Notes under the pieces: model-generated
The model's input: the letters and a program-made list of their open reading frames with translations, nothing else
The model's database searches: none
Told to the model about the DNA's origin: nothing
Source: Alphaproteobacteria bacterium
Lineage (GTDB): Bacteria; Pseudomonadota; Alphaproteobacteria; CACIAM-22H2
DNA: 64,000 nt
Direction: 5' to 3'
Assembly: GCA_016124335.1 (NCBI GenBank)
Contig: WGNX01000008.1
Location: forward strand, 1 to 64,000
In this document: one piece after another, positions 9,613 through 19,002 of the stretch
How the letters are laid out: each line of letters opens with the position of its first letter
Numbering within the stretch: the first letter of the stretch is position 1
Position numbers and translations under genes: made by a program

Positions 9613-10056
9613 ATGTCGATCCGATTCGCCCGACGCGCGGCGCTTTGCGCGTTCCTCGCCTTTCTTGCAACGCCTGCTCTTGCGCAGGACGCCGATCTGG
9701 CGACTGCACGCCGCACGTCAAGCGGCCTTGGCATCGTCGAGGCGCACGAAGGCTCGGGCGAACCGGCTGCACCCGGCCGCACGGTGCGCGTCCACTACAC
9801 CGGCTGGCTCCTTGAAAACGGCAGGCGCGGCCGGAAGTTCGATTCCTCCGTCGATCGCGGCCAGCCGTTCGAATTTCCGCTGGGTGCAGGCCGCGTCATC
9901 CGCGGCTGGGACGAAGGTGTCGCCGGCATGAAACCCGGCGGCAAGCGCACGCTGGTGATCCCGCCCGATCTCGGCTACGGCGCGCGCGGGGCCGGCAACG
10001 TCATCCCGCCCAATGCCACGCTTGTGTTCGACGTGGAATATCTGGGCCAGCGTTAG
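9613..10056 (+). CDS. Secreted FKBP-type peptidyl-prolyl isomerase
   Basis: 147 residues. A signal peptide ending in ATPALAQ is followed by one FKBP domain (about residues 40-147) that speeds cis-trans isomerisation of Xaa-Pro bonds. Family residues are visible: VRVHYTGWL, the GRKFDSS strand, [20 protein letters not shown] and the terminal [14 protein letters not shown]. The signal peptide places it in the periplasm, where it could assist folding of exported proteins. It follows the lipoprotein gene closely and converges with the SDR gene, overlapping its end by four bases. Confidence 0.92.
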   Translation: MSIRFARRAALCAFLAFLATPALAQDADLATARRTSSGLGIVEAHEGSGEPAAPGRTVRVHYTGWLLENGRRGRKFDSSVDRGQPFEFPLGAGRVIRGWDEGVAGMKPGGKRTLVIPPDLGYGARGAGNVIPPNATLVFDVEYLGQR

Positions 10057-10748
10057 ACCGACCGCGTTATGCCGCCATCCACGCGCAAGTTCTGGCCGGT
10101 GATGTAGCCGGCGTCTTCGGAGAGCAGGAAGGCCGCAGTCTTCGCGATTTCGGCGGTCTTGCCGTAGCGGCCCATCGGGATCTTCGGCAGCAGCGCTTCC
10201 TTCACGGGAAGCGAGTCGATGAAGCCCGGCAGCAGGTTGTTCATGCGGATGCCGGCCTTGGCGTAGCGGTCGGCGTAGAGCTTCGCGAACGCGCCGAGGC
10301 CCGCGCGCAGCGCGCAGCTGATCGGGAAGGCGAGGTCGGGCTCGAAGGCCGCGAAGGTCGAGATGTTGACCCATGCGCCGCCGCCCTGCTTCTCCATGAT
10401 CGGCGTCACGAGGCGCGCGAGCTTGACCACGTCGAGGATGATGAGGTCCAGCCCCGTCCGCCACGCCGCGTCGTCGAGCGAAAGAAGATCGCCCTTGGGC
10501 GGATGGCCGGTCGAGGTGACCACGCCGTCGATGCGGCCCCATTTCGCCATCGCCGCGTCGACGAGGCGTTGCAGGTCGGCCGTCTCGACGACCGAGCCGG
10601 TCACGCCCACGCCGCCCAGTTCCTTGGCGAGCTTTTCGGCCGCCCCCGATGGCGACAGCAGCCCCACGCCCCACCCGCGCGCGGCGAGTTCGCGTGCGCA
10701 GGCGGCACCCATGCCCTTCCCGGCACCGGTTACGAGAGCGACCTTCAT
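10053..10748 (-). CDS. Short-chain dehydrogenase-like protein with an altered catalytic motif
   Basis: 231 residues with the SDR Rossmann fold: TGAGKGMG nucleotide-binding loop at residues 7-14, the structural segment VNIS with Ser130, and the typical C-terminus [11 protein letters not shown]. Where classical SDRs have YxxxK, this protein has S144-C-A-L-R148, so the catalytic Tyr is Ser and the Lys is Arg. It may be a non-catalytic or unusual SDR, and the substrate is unknown. Its ATG overlaps the mutS stop (ATGA), so it should be translated together with MutS; no known functional link explains that. Confidence 0.85.
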   Translation of the reverse strand: MKVALVTGAGKGMGAACARELAARGWGVGLLSPSGAAEKLAKELGGVGVTGSVVETADLQRLVDAAMAKWGRIDGVVTSTGHPPKGDLLSLDDAAWRTGLDLIILDVVKLARLVTPIMEKQGGGAWVNISTFAAFEPDLAFPISCALRAGLGAFAKLYADRYAKAGIRMNNLLPGFIDSLPVKEALLPKIPMGRYGKTAEIAKTAAFLLSEDAGYITGQNLRVDGGITRSV

Positions 10749-13411
10749 GTTTCGGACTCCTTCGCGAGGATCGTTTTGAGGGCGTAGAGCGCTTCGAGCG
10801 CGGCCTTGGGCGCAAGCTCGTCGGGGTTGATCGCGGCAAGCGCCGCGGCAAGCGCCGATTTCTCCGCGCGCACGGGACCGGAGGCGGGACGCGGTGCCGC
10901 GAACAGCGGCAGGTCGTCGGCCAGTTTTGCGAGATTGCGCTGCTCGCCACCCTGTTCGAGCGAGGCAAGCACCGCTTCGGCGCGCGCGACGGCGGCCGGC
11001 GGCAGGCCCGCAAGCTTCGCCACATGGATGCCGTAAGAACGGTCGGCAGTACCTGCGGCGACTTCATGCAGGAACACCACCTCGCCCTTCCATTCCTTGA
11101 CGCGCATCGTGCGGCACGAAAGGCCGGGCAGCTTGGCGGCCAGTGCGGTCAGCTCGTGATAATGCGTGGCGAACAGCGCGCGGCACGCATTGGTCGCGTG
11201 CAGATGTTCCACGCACGCCCATGCGATCGAAAGACCGTCGTAGGTGGCGGTCCCGCGCCCGATCTCGTCGAGGATGACGAGCGAGCGCGGCGTGGCGAGG
11301 TTGAGGATCGCGGCGGTTTCCACCATCTCGACCATGAAGGTCGAGCGGCCGCGCGCCAGATCGTCGGCTGCCCCCACGCGGCTGAACAGGCGGTCGACCA
11401 CGCCGATGCGCGCGGACTTGGCCGGCACGTAGCAGCCGGCCTGCGCCAACACGGCGATCAGCGCGTTCTGTCGCAGGAAGGTCGATTTGCCGGCCATGTT
11501 GGGGCCGGTGACCAGCCACAGGAACTGGCCGCCGTCGGCGTCCAGCGTGCAGTCGTTGGCCACGAACCCGGCGCCGGAGCGCGCCAGGGCCGCTTCGACG
11601 ACCGGATGGCGCCCGCCTTCCACCGCGAAGACGCGGCTGGAATCGACCGATGGCCGGCACCAGTCGCGGTCGACCGCAAGGTCGGCAAGTGCCGATGCGA
11701 CGTCGAGCCGTGCCAGCGCGCGCGCGGCAAGGCCGATTGCGGCGGCGCGCGCAAGCGTCTGCTTGGTCAGGTCGGCGAAGATCGACATTTCCAGCGCCAG
11801 CGCCTTGTCGCGCGCCCCCACGATCGCGGATTCGAATTCGCCGAGTTCGACCGTGGTGAAACGCACCGCACCCGCCATCGTCTGGCGGTGGATGAAGGCG
11901 CCGCCCGGCTTCAGCAGCCGGTCGCCATGCGTGGCGTTCACCTCGACGTAATAGCCGATGACGTTGTTGTGCTTGATCTTGAGGGTGGAGATGCCCGTCT
12001 CGTCGGCGTAGCGCTGCTGCAATCCGGCGATCAGGCGTCGGCTTTCGTCGCGCAGTTCCAGATGCCGGTCGAGTTCGGGCGAATAGCCCTGACGCACGAA
12101 CCCGCCGTCGCGCGGATCGAGCGGCAGGTCGACCGCCAGCGCGCCGTTCAGCACGTCGGTCAGTTCGCCATGCGTGCCGAGTTCCTGGAGCGCTTGCGCG
12201 ATGCCTGCGGGCACGGCGTCGAGCGCCTGCGGCACGGTCGCCGCACGCAGCGCCGGCAGCCGGTCAAGGCCCTGCGCGATGGCAGCAAGATCGCGCGGCC
12301 CGCCGCGCCCGACCGCAAGGCGCTGCAACGCGCGCTCGAGATCGGGGAAGCCTTTCAGCGCATCACGCAGCAGTTCGCGCGCGCGCGCGGCCTCGACGAA
12401 ATAGCCGATCATGTCGAGCCGCTCGGCGATCGCGGCCGGATCGGCAAGCGGTGCGGCGATGCGCGCGGCGATGAGGCGTGCACCGGCCGCCGTCAGCGTG
12501 CGGTCGACGGTCGACAGCAGCGAGCCGGCGCGCTCGCCCGATTGCGTCTCGGCGATCTCCAGCGAGCGGCGCGTGGCGGGGTCGATTTCCATCGATCCCG
12601 ATTCGGAAAGCCGCTGCGGCGGCAGGAATCGCGGCAGGCGGCCTTTCTGCGTAAGCTCGACATAGTCGACGAGCGCGCCGGCCGCCGCGATCTCGGCACG
12701 GCCGAACGCGCCGAATCCGTCGAGCGATTTCACCTCGTAGAGCGCTTCAAGCCGTCGGCGCGCGTTCTCGCTGTCGAAGCGCGCGGAAGGCTGCGGCGTC
12801 AGCCGGTGCGCGAACGGTTCGAGGACGGGTTTCAGCTCGTCGCGGCCGGCGAGCCGGTCGGCAAGCAGCAGTTCGCCGGGCGAGATGCGCGCAAGTGCCG
12901 CACCCAGGGCAGCCGGCGCCACCGGCTCGACGCGGAAATCGCCGGTCGACATGTCGAGCCAGGCAAGGCCCAGCGCGCCACCGGCTTCGGCCAGGCACGC
13001 GAGGAAGTTGTTGGATCGCGCGTCGAGAAGCGAATCTTCTGTAAGCGTGCCGGGCGTGACGAGGCGCACCACGTCGCGGCGCACAAGAGTCTTCCCGCCG
13101 CCGCGCTTCTTGGCCTCCGCGGCGTCTTCGACCTGCTCGCAGATCGCAACGCGGAAGCCCTGGCGGATAAGGCGGGCGAGATATGCCTCATGCGCATGCC
13201 ACGGCACGCCGCACATCGGGATTTCCTTGCCCGCATGCTGCCCGCGTTTGGTCAGCGTGATGTCGAGCGCCTTGGCTGCCGCCACGGCATCTTCGAAGAA
13301 CAGCTCGTAGAAATCGCCCATCCGATAAAAAAGGAGGCAACCCGGATACTGACGTTTCAGTTCCAGGTACTGCGCCATCATCGGCGTGACGTTCGAGTCA
13401 GTTTCGGACAT
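10745..13411 (-). CDS. mutS: DNA mismatch repair protein MutS
   Basis: 888 residues. It recognises base mismatches and small loops and starts mismatch repair. The mismatch-reading Phe-x-Glu motif is in [11 protein letters not shown] near the N-terminus. The ABC-type ATPase has Walker [11 protein letters not shown] near residue 635, the DEIGRGT Walker B region and the FATHYHEL His switch. ATG at 13411 gives the canonical start ([18 protein letters not shown] follows); the frame stays open 40 codons further into the divergent promoter region. It is divergent from maeB and coupled to the SDR gene downstream. Confidence 0.96.
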   Translation of the reverse strand: MSETDSNVTPMMAQYLELKRQYPGCLLFYRMGDFYELFFEDAVAAAKALDITLTKRGQHAGKEIPMCGVPWHAHEAYLARLIRQGFRVAICEQVEDAAEAKKRGGGKTLVRRDVVRLVTPGTLTEDSLLDARSNNFLACLAEAGGALGLAWLDMSTGDFRVEPVAPAALGAALARISPGELLLADRLAGRDELKPVLEPFAHRLTPQPSARFDSENARRRLEALYEVKSLDGFGAFGRAEIAAAGALVDYVELTQKGRLPRFLPPQRLSESGSMEIDPATRRSLEIAETQSGERAGSLLSTVDRTLTAAGARLIAARIAAPLADPAAIAERLDMIGYFVEAARARELLRDALKGFPDLERALQRLAVGRGGPRDLAAIAQGLDRLPALRAATVPQALDAVPAGIAQALQELGTHGELTDVLNGALAVDLPLDPRDGGFVRQGYSPELDRHLELRDESRRLIAGLQQRYADETGISTLKIKHNNVIGYYVEVNATHGDRLLKPGGAFIHRQTMAGAVRFTTVELGEFESAIVGARDKALALEMSIFADLTKQTLARAAAIGLAARALARLDVASALADLAVDRDWCRPSVDSSRVFAVEGGRHPVVEAALARSGAGFVANDCTLDADGGQFLWLVTGPNMAGKSTFLRQNALIAVLAQAGCYVPAKSARIGVVDRLFSRVGAADDLARGRSTFMVEMVETAAILNLATPRSLVILDEIGRGTATYDGLSIAWACVEHLHATNACRALFATHYHELTALAAKLPGLSCRTMRVKEWKGEVVFLHEVAAGTADRSYGIHVAKLAGLPPAAVARAEAVLASLEQGGEQRNLAKLADDLPLFAAPRPASGPVRAEKSALAAALAAINPDELAPKAALEALYALKTILAKESET

Positions 13412-13443
13412 TGCAGTGCAACATAACTTTTGCGGCGGATTTT

Positions 13444-13473
13444 TTGACGGAAGGTAGAGGTTCCCCGTAGCAT
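13444..13473 (+). promoter_or_regulatory. Candidate sigma-70 promoter of the malic enzyme gene
   Basis: TTGACG at 13444-13449 and TAGCAT at 13468-13473 are separated by 18 bases and point toward the malic enzyme gene, which starts 75 bases downstream. The pair lies in the 137-base divergent gap with mutS. Match is moderate (5 of 6 and 4 of 6) and there is no direct evidence of use. Confidence 0.35.
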
Positions 13474-13548
13474 AGGCCTTCCAAAAATGCAGCGGGGCAA
13501 GGCTTCGCGCACAAAACGCCGTAGTCCACAAGGGAAGGCAAACGCCAC

Positions 13549-15846
13549 ATGTCGAACGCGACCGGGCCGGTGACCGAACAGGAGTCGCTGCTCTTTCACC
13601 ATCAGGGCGGCAAGGCCGGGAAAATCGAGATCAATGCGACGAAACCGCTGACCACGCAGCGCGACCTGTCGCTGGCCTATTCGCCGGGCGTCGCCTGGCC
13701 CTGCCTGCACATCGCGAAGAACCCCGACGCGGCCTACGACTACACCTCGAAGGGCAATCTCGTCGCGGTCATCTCGAACGGAACGGCGGTGCTGGGCCTG
13801 GGCGATCTGGGCGCGCTTGGCGGCAAGCCGGTGATGGAAGGCAAGGCCGTCCTCTTCAAGCGCTTCGCCGACGTCGACGCGATCGACATCGAGGTCGACA
13901 CAAAGGACGTCGACAAGTTCGTCGAGTGCGTGCGCTATATCGGCATCACCTTCGGCGGCATCAATCTCGAGGACATCAAGGCGCCCGAGTGCTTCGTCAT
14001 CGAACAGCGCCTGCGCGAGCTTCTCGATATCCCCGTCTTCCACGACGACCAGCACGGCACGGCGATCGTCGCGGCGGCGGGACTGATCAATTCGCTCGAC
14101 CTCACCAACCGCGACATCCGCAAGACGCGCATGGTCATCAACGGGGCGGGATCGGCGGGCATCGCGTGCGCCGAACTCGTCAAGGCGATGGGCATGCCGC
14201 ACGAGAACGTCATCCTGTGCGACACCAAGGGCGTCATCTATCAGGGCCGCACCGAATCGATGAACCAGTGGAAGTCGGCCCACGCGGTGCCGACCAAGGC
14301 GCGCACGCTGGCGCAGGCGCTTGAAGGCGCCGACGTGGTGTTCGGCCTTTCGGTCAAGGGCGCCATCACGCAGGACATGGTCCGCGCGATGGCCGACAAG
14401 CCGATCATCTTCGCGATGGCCAACCCCGATCCCGAGATCACGCCGGAAGAGGCGAAGGCCGCGCGGCCCGACTGCATCGTGGCGACCGGCCGTTCGGACT
14501 ATCCCAACCAGGTGAACAACGTTCTCGGCTTCCCGTTCATCTTCCGCGGTGCCCTTGACGTGCGCGCGCGCACGATCAACGAGGAGATGAAGGTGGCCGC
14601 CGCGCGCGCCATCGCCATCCTCGCGCGCGAGGACGTGCCCGACGATCTCGATGCCGCCTATGCGGGCCGGCGCCTGCGTTATGGCCCGGAATACATCATC
14701 CCCGTGCCGTTCGACCCGCGCCTCATCTCGATCGTGCCGGCGGCCGTCGCCAAGGCGGCGATGGAATCGGGCGTGGCGCGCAAGCCCATCGCGGACATGC
14801 ACGCCTACCGCCACGCGCTGAGCCTGCGCCGTGATCCCACGGCCGCGATGCTGGACCGCATCTTCGAGACGGTGCGCGCCAATCCGCGCCGCACGGCGTT
14901 TGCCGAGGGCGAGGAAGAAAAGACGATCCGCGCGGCGATCTCGTACCGCAACGCGGGCTACGGCACGCCCGTGCTGATCGGCCGCGAGAAAACCATCCAC
15001 GAGACGATGCGCTCGATGGGGCTCACGCAGACGGCCAAGGAACTCGGGCTCGAGGTGCATAACGCCCGCCTGTCGCAGGACAACAGGCGCTATGTCGATT
15101 TCCTCTACAGCCGCCTGCGCCGTCACGGCTATCTGCTGCGCGACTGCCAGCGCCTGATCAACCAGGACCGCAATGCCTTCGCGGCGACGATGGTCGCGGT
15201 CGGCGACGTCGACGCGATGGTTACCGGCACGACCCGCAGCTATTACCAGGCGCTCGACGACGTGCGTCGCGTGATCGACGTGGAGAAGGGCAAGCGCTGC
15301 ATCGGCGTTTCGATCATGATGACGAAGGAACGCACGGTCTTCGTCGCCGACGCGACGGTGACCGAGCTTCCCACCGCCCGCGACATGGCGGAAATCGCCA
15401 TCGCCGCGGCGGCTGCCGCGCGCGGGCTCGGCCACGAACCGCGCGTCGCGTTCACCTCGTTCTCGAATTTCGGCAATCCGCATGCCGAGAAGGGCAGCCA
15501 GGTCCGCGACGCCGTGCAGGAACTGGAGCGCATGTCCGAAGCCGGCCGCACGCTCGATTTCGAGTTCGACGGCGAAATGAGCCCGGACGTCTCGCTCGAC
15601 TACGACCTGATGCGCAACCTCTATCCGTTCTGCCGCCTGACGGGCCCTGCCAACGTGCTGGTGATGCCGGGCCTGCATTCGGCCAACATCTCCTCGAAGC
15701 TGATGCAGAAGATCGGCAACTGCACGATGATCGGCCCGCTGGTCATCGGGCTGTCGAAGCCTGCCCAGATCGTGCAGATCGGCGCACCCGTCGGCGAGAT
15801 CGTCAACATGGCGGCACTCGCCGCCTTCCAGTCGATCATGCGCTGA
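13549..15846 (+). CDS. maeB: NADP-type malic enzyme with phosphotransacetylase-like domain
   Basis: 765 residues, the size of MaeB-type enzymes. It oxidatively decarboxylates malate to pyruvate, giving NADPH and linking the TCA cycle to pyruvate. The N-terminal malic domain has the YSPGVAWPC and [19 protein letters not shown] segments. The NAD(P)-binding domain includes [11 protein letters not shown] and [15 protein letters not shown] (about residues 160-210). From about residue 430 a Pta-like domain ([11 protein letters not shown], then [16 protein letters not shown]) follows, probably an acetyl-CoA-responsive regulatory part. A GGGAAGG precedes the ATG. Two small genes follow within 25 and 19 bases and may be co-transcribed. 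Confidence 0.93.
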   Translation: MSNATGPVTEQESLLFHHQGGKAGKIEINATKPLTTQRDLSLAYSPGVAWPCLHIAKNPDAAYDYTSKGNLVAVISNGTAVLGLGDLGALGGKPVMEGKAVLFKRFADVDAIDIEVDTKDVDKFVECVRYIGITFGGINLEDIKAPECFVIEQRLRELLDIPVFHDDQHGTAIVAAAGLINSLDLTNRDIRKTRMVINGAGSAGIACAELVKAMGMPHENVILCDTKGVIYQGRTESMNQWKSAHAVPTKARTLAQALEGADVVFGLSVKGAITQDMVRAMADKPIIFAMANPDPEITPEEAKAARPDCIVATGRSDYPNQVNNVLGFPFIFRGALDVRARTINEEMKVAAARAIAILAREDVPDDLDAAYAGRRLRYGPEYIIPVPFDPRLISIVPAAVAKAAMESGVARKPIADMHAYRHALSLRRDPTAAMLDRIFETVRANPRRTAFAEGEEEKTIRAAISYRNAGYGTPVLIGREKTIHETMRSMGLTQTAKELGLEVHNARLSQDNRRYVDFLYSRLRRHGYLLRDCQRLINQDRNAFAATMVAVGDVDAMVTGTTRSYYQALDDVRRVIDVEKGKRCIGVSIMMTKERTVFVADATVTELPTARDMAEIAIAAAAAARGLGHEPRVAFTSFSNFGNPHAEKGSQVRDAVQELERMSEAGRTLDFEFDGEMSPDVSLDYDLMRNLYPFCRLTGPANVLVMPGLHSANISSKLMQKIGNCTMIGPLVIGLSKPAQIVQIGAPVGEIVNMAALAAFQSIMR

Positions 15847-15871
15847 CGGCAACCCGCGCGCCGCACCCCCC

Positions 15872-16129
15872 TTGGCCCGCGTCGCCTTCACCGGCAACCT
15901 GAAGCGCCACGTCGCCTGTCCCGCGGTCGACGTGGCGGGAGCGAGCGTGCGCGCGGTGCTGGAAAGCGTGTTCGCCGGCAACGCGCGCCTGCGCTCGTAC
16001 GTCTTCGACGATCAGGACCGGCTGCGGCGGCACGTGAACGTCTATGTGAACGAGAAGCGCGCGGATCTCGACGATCCGGTCGGGCCGCGCGACGAGGTGT
16101 TCGTTTTCCAGTCGCTCGCGGGCGGCTGA
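15872..16129 (+). CDS. MoaD/ThiS-family small ubiquitin-like protein
   Basis: 85 residues starting at TTG 15872. It has a beta-grasp pattern: VAFTGNLKRHV, a VRAVLESVF helix, HVNVYVNEKRA, then DEVFVFQSLAGG ending in the diagnostic Gly-Gly. In this fold the terminal GG is adenylated and thiocarboxylated to carry sulfur. There is no moaE, thiG or E1-like gene nearby, so classical molybdopterin or thiamine roles are not supported by context. It is 19 bases before the Asp-box protein, a pairing I have seen in other genomes, which suggests a joint but undefined function. Confidence 0.8.
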   Translation: MARVAFTGNLKRHVACPAVDVAGASVRAVLESVFAGNARLRSYVFDDQDRLRRHVNVYVNEKRADLDDPVGPRDEVFVFQSLAGG

Positions 16130-16148
16130 CCGGAGAAGGAAGGCAGAG

Positions 16149-17231
16149 ATGGGCAACCGCATTCTCGTGGCGACGCGCAAGGGGCTGTTCGACCTGAAGC
16201 GCGGCAAGGCCGGCTGGCGCATCGCGCGTACGGCGTTCCTTGGCGATATCCTGTCGACGGCGATGCGCGATCCGCGCGACGGCGCCATCTATGCCGCGCA
16301 GTCGCTGGGCCATTTCGGCGTGAAGCTCCAGCGCTCGGACGACGACGGGCGGACATGGAAGGAAGTGGCGGCACCGTCGTTCCCGAAGAGCGACGACAGG
16401 AACGGCCCGTCGGTCGAATACCTGTTCGCCATCGAGCCGGGCGGGCCTGCCGAACGCGGCGTGCTGTGGTGCGGCACGGTCGGCGGCGGGCTGTTCCGTT
16501 CGGCCGACCGCGGCGGAAGCTGGAAACTCAATGCCGGCCTGTGGGACCGGCCCGAGCGCAAGGAATGGAACGGCGGCGGCTTCAATATCGAGAAGCCCGG
16601 CATCGATACGGTGCTCGTCGATCCGCGCGACCCCAGGAAGATGGTCGTGGGCATTTCCTCGGGCGGCGTGTGGCAGACCGCCGATGGCGGCGTGACGTGG
16701 CGCAACACGTCAAAGGGGCTTTATGCCGAGTACATGCCGCCGGCCAAGCGCGAAGACCCGAACATCCAGGATGTCCACCGCATCGCGCGCTGCGCGAGTG
16801 CGCCCGACGTGCTCTGGCTCCAGCACCACAACGGCGTCTTCCGGTCGACCGACGGCGGGGCTTCGTGGAAGGAAGTGAAGACGATCCGCCCGTCGAAATT
16901 CGGCTTCGCCGTCGCCGCCCATCCGAAGGACCCCGATACGGCGTGGTTCGTGCCGGGCGTGAAGGACGAATGCCGCATCCCCGTCGGCGGCAAGATGGTC
17001 GTCGCGCGCACGGATGACGGCGCCAGAAGCTTCAAGGTGCTGACCAAGGGCCTGCCGCAGAAGCACGCCTACGATCTGGTGCTGCGCCACGGGCTCGATG
17101 TCGACGAGACGGGCAAGCGCCTCGTCATGGGATCGACGACCGGGCACCTGTGGATCAGCGAGAACGGCGGGAATTCGTGGATGCTGGCCGCAGGCAACCT
17201 GCCGCCGGTCGCCAGCGTGCGCTTCGCCTAG
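16149..17231 (+). CDS. Asp-box (BNR) repeat beta-propeller protein, sialidase-like
   Basis: 360 residues with at least five Asp-box motifs of the SxDxGxTW type: SDDDGRTW, SADRGGSW, TADGGVTW, STDGGASW and SENGGNSW, spaced as in a beta-propeller. No signal peptide, so probably cytoplasmic; usually annotated exo-alpha-sialidase or glycosyl hydrolase, but sialidase catalytic residues are not evident. A strong GGAGAAGGAAGG precedes the ATG. Close linkage to the MoaD/ThiS-like protein suggests they work together. I would not assign a sialidase activity. Confidence 0.8.
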   Translation: MGNRILVATRKGLFDLKRGKAGWRIARTAFLGDILSTAMRDPRDGAIYAAQSLGHFGVKLQRSDDDGRTWKEVAAPSFPKSDDRNGPSVEYLFAIEPGGPAERGVLWCGTVGGGLFRSADRGGSWKLNAGLWDRPERKEWNGGGFNIEKPGIDTVLVDPRDPRKMVVGISSGGVWQTADGGVTWRNTSKGLYAEYMPPAKREDPNIQDVHRIARCASAPDVLWLQHHNGVFRSTDGGASWKEVKTIRPSKFGFAVAAHPKDPDTAWFVPGVKDECRIPVGGKMVVARTDDGARSFKVLTKGLPQKHAYDLVLRHGLDVDETGKRLVMGSTTGHLWISENGGNSWMLAAGNLPPVASVRFA

Positions 17232-17240
17232 GCGAAAAAA

Positions 17241-17438
17241 TCAGACCGTAATATCGAGATTCTGGCCGCGCGAACTGCTGCTGGACGGCGGCGGGGGCGG
17301 CGGGCTGGAGGACGCCTGCGTCTGCTGCGAATTGTCCGGCGCGGTCGACGAGCCCGAGGATGCGGCAGCTGCCTGCGCGCCGCCGGCCTGGGAAGGCGGC
17401 GGGCTGGGCGGAACGCTGGAGGAAATCGACGAAGCCAT
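17241..17438 (-). CDS. Small Ser/Pro-rich low-complexity protein, uncertain
   Basis: 65 residues starting at ATG 17438, almost entirely Ser, Pro, Ala and Gln, with a run of seven Pro and ending RGQNLDITV. It has no signal peptide or membrane helix and looks disordered. It fills the otherwise empty gap between the converging Asp-box gene and the upstream region of the histidine kinase gene. It could be real, since small disordered proteins of this type occur in alphaproteobacteria, or a chance frame in GC-rich DNA. Confidence 0.35.
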   Translation of the reverse strand: MASSISSSVPPSPPPSQAGGAQAAAASSGSSTAPDNSQQTQASSSPPPPPPSSSSSRGQNLDITV

Positions 17439-17561
17439 GGCGGCAGACCCTCATCCGGACGTCGAACAGTAACATCTTATACCCCACCATTCGCCGACAG
17501 GCAAACCCACGCCCGGACCGGCTTGACGGGCGCTTGCCGCACCTGCACAAGCGAAGAGCCG

Positions 17562-18968
17562 ATGGATCGCCTTCCTTCCTCGAACCGCTTCTGGCCGTCG
17601 CTTGCCGCACTTGTCGCGCCGAGCTTCGGGGTTTTGGGCGCATTGGCCTATCTGCATGCGATTCCATGGGTCTCGGCGGTCCTTGCGATCGTGGCGACGA
17701 TCGTGGCGACAGCACTGCTGCTGAAGCGCCATCTTGCGGCCCTTGCCCGCCACGCTAAGCGCCTCGACGAACTTGCCAAGGGCGAGCCGCCCGATGCACT
17801 GGCGCGGCCCGCGGATGGCGGCGCGTCCGCCCCCATCGCCGAGGCGGTGGCGCGGCTCGAGCGCGCTTTGCCCGAGCGCGTGCAGCCGATGGCAAGCGAG
17901 GCGGCACTCGAATCGATCGTCGATGCTCTTCCCTACGCGATTCTCCAGATCGACTCCGACGAGCGCATCGCGCGCGCCAATGCGGTCGCGCGCGCGCTGT
18001 TCGGCGAGGGGCTCGAGGGCAAGCCGCTGGTCGCCTATCTGCGCGATCCCGACGTGCTCGACGCGCTGGCCGAAGCGCTCGCCGGTGCCTACCCCGAGGC
18101 CGCCGACGTGCGGCTTGCCGGCTCGGTCGAACGTTCGCTGCGCGTGCGCGCCGTACCCTTGCCGCGCGGGTCGGGTTCGAAGCCCGCGGCACTGCTTGCG
18201 ATCGCGGACGTCACGACCGTCCAGCAGGCCGAACGCATGCGCCGCGATTTCGTGGCCAACGTCAGTCATGAGCTGCGCACGCCGCTTGCGACGCTGACCG
18301 GATTCATCGAAACGCTGCAGGGGCCCGCACGCGACGACGCGGTCGCGCGCGAACGCTTCCTTTCGATCATGGCCACGCAGGGCGCGCGCATGACGCGCAT
18401 CGTGACCGACCTTCTTTCGCTGTCGAAGATCGAAGAGGCCGAGCACACCCCGCCGTCGGGCCGCATCGATGCCGCGCGCGTGCTGGCCGGCACGCTCGAC
18501 GCGCTTTCGATCGCCGCCAAGGCGAAGGGCACGACGCTGGTGCCCGAAATCGCGGCCGACCTGCCGCCGGTGCTCGCCGACGGCGACCAGATCGCGCAGG
18601 TGTTCCAGAACCTGATCGACAACGCCATCAAGTATGGCCGGCCCGGCGGGCGGGTGCGCGTGTCCGCGCGCGTGGCCGAGCGCACGCCGCCCGGCTTCGT
18701 TGCCCGCTCCAGCCGCTATGTCGAGGTGCGCGTCGAGGACGACGGCGAAGGGATCGCGCGCGAGCACCTGCCGCGCCTGACCGAGCGCTTCTACCGCGTG
18801 GATGCCGGCCGCTCGCGCGAAATGGGCGGCACCGGCCTTGGCCTTGCCATCGTCAAGCACATCGTCAACCGGCATCGCGGCGCGCTCGACATCGAGAGCG
18901 AGATCGGCAGGGGCACGACCTTCCTCGTCTATCTGCCGGTCGCGGAAACCGCACCGGCGACGGCTTGA
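17562..18968 (+). CDS. PhoR-like membrane sensor histidine kinase
   Basis: 468 residues. Two N-terminal transmembrane helices (about residues 10-55) with almost no periplasmic loop precede a PAS domain (about 115-220, ALPYAILQIDSDERIARAN), then HisKA with phospho-accepting His in FVANVSHELRTPLATLTGFI and an HATPase domain with N box NLIDNAIKYG and G boxes VEDDGEGI and GGTGLGLAIVKHI. This architecture and H box are typical of PhoR, the phosphate-starvation kinase. No response regulator or pst/phoU gene is adjacent, so the phosphate role is tentative. ATG 17562 is chosen over an upstream TTG because it precedes the first helix. Confidence 0.88.
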   Translation: MDRLPSSNRFWPSLAALVAPSFGVLGALAYLHAIPWVSAVLAIVATIVATALLLKRHLAALARHAKRLDELAKGEPPDALARPADGGASAPIAEAVARLERALPERVQPMASEAALESIVDALPYAILQIDSDERIARANAVARALFGEGLEGKPLVAYLRDPDVLDALAEALAGAYPEAADVRLAGSVERSLRVRAVPLPRGSGSKPAALLAIADVTTVQQAERMRRDFVANVSHELRTPLATLTGFIETLQGPARDDAVARERFLSIMATQGARMTRIVTDLLSLSKIEEAEHTPPSGRIDAARVLAGTLDALSIAAKAKGTTLVPEIAADLPPVLADGDQIAQVFQNLIDNAIKYGRPGGRVRVSARVAERTPPGFVARSSRYVEVRVEDDGEGIAREHLPRLTERFYRVDAGRSREMGGTGLGLAIVKHIVNRHRGALDIESEIGRGTTFLVYLPVAETAPATA

Positions 18969-18992
18969 CACCCCGCATTCCCTGACTAAAGT
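18965..18992 (+). promoter_or_regulatory. Promoter of the MarR-GNAT gene, predicted leaderless
   Basis: TTGACA at 18965-18970 is a perfect -35 box that overlaps the stop codon of the kinase gene. TAAAGT at 18987-18992 is a fair -10 box, 16 bases away. A start site about seven bases downstream would fall at 18999, the A of the MarR-GNAT ATG, so the transcript would have little or no leader. Confidence 0.55.
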
Positions 18993-19002
18993 CAGAGAAT
19001 GC
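18975..19002. promoter_or_regulatory. Palindromic candidate operator overlapping -10 and start codon
   Basis: Arms GCATTCcCTGAC (18975-18986) and GTCAGaGAATGC (18991-19002) are inverted repeats with one mismatch around the spacer TAAA. The site covers the -10 box, the predicted start site and the ATG of the MarR-family gene. MarR dimers bind such palindromes and commonly repress their own gene, so autoregulation is likely. As RNA the same repeat could hide the start codon if transcription comes from the kinase gene. Confidence 0.6.

Noticed and set aside
10649-13426. Open frame of about 925 codons on the plus strand opposite mutS
   Set aside because: Antisense shadow of mutS with biased composition and no recognisable family.
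13378-15981. Long minus-strand open frame opposite the malic enzyme
   Set aside because: Complementary frame of maeB, rich in His/Arg/Asp repeats and with no domain.
16149-17231. Sialidase activity for the Asp-box protein
   Set aside because: Asp boxes are structural; the Arg triad and Tyr/Glu pair of sialidases are not evident and there is no signal peptide.
17241-17438. Ser/Pro-rich small ORF as a confident gene
   Set aside because: Its low complexity could arise by chance; it is kept in the annotation only with low confidence.
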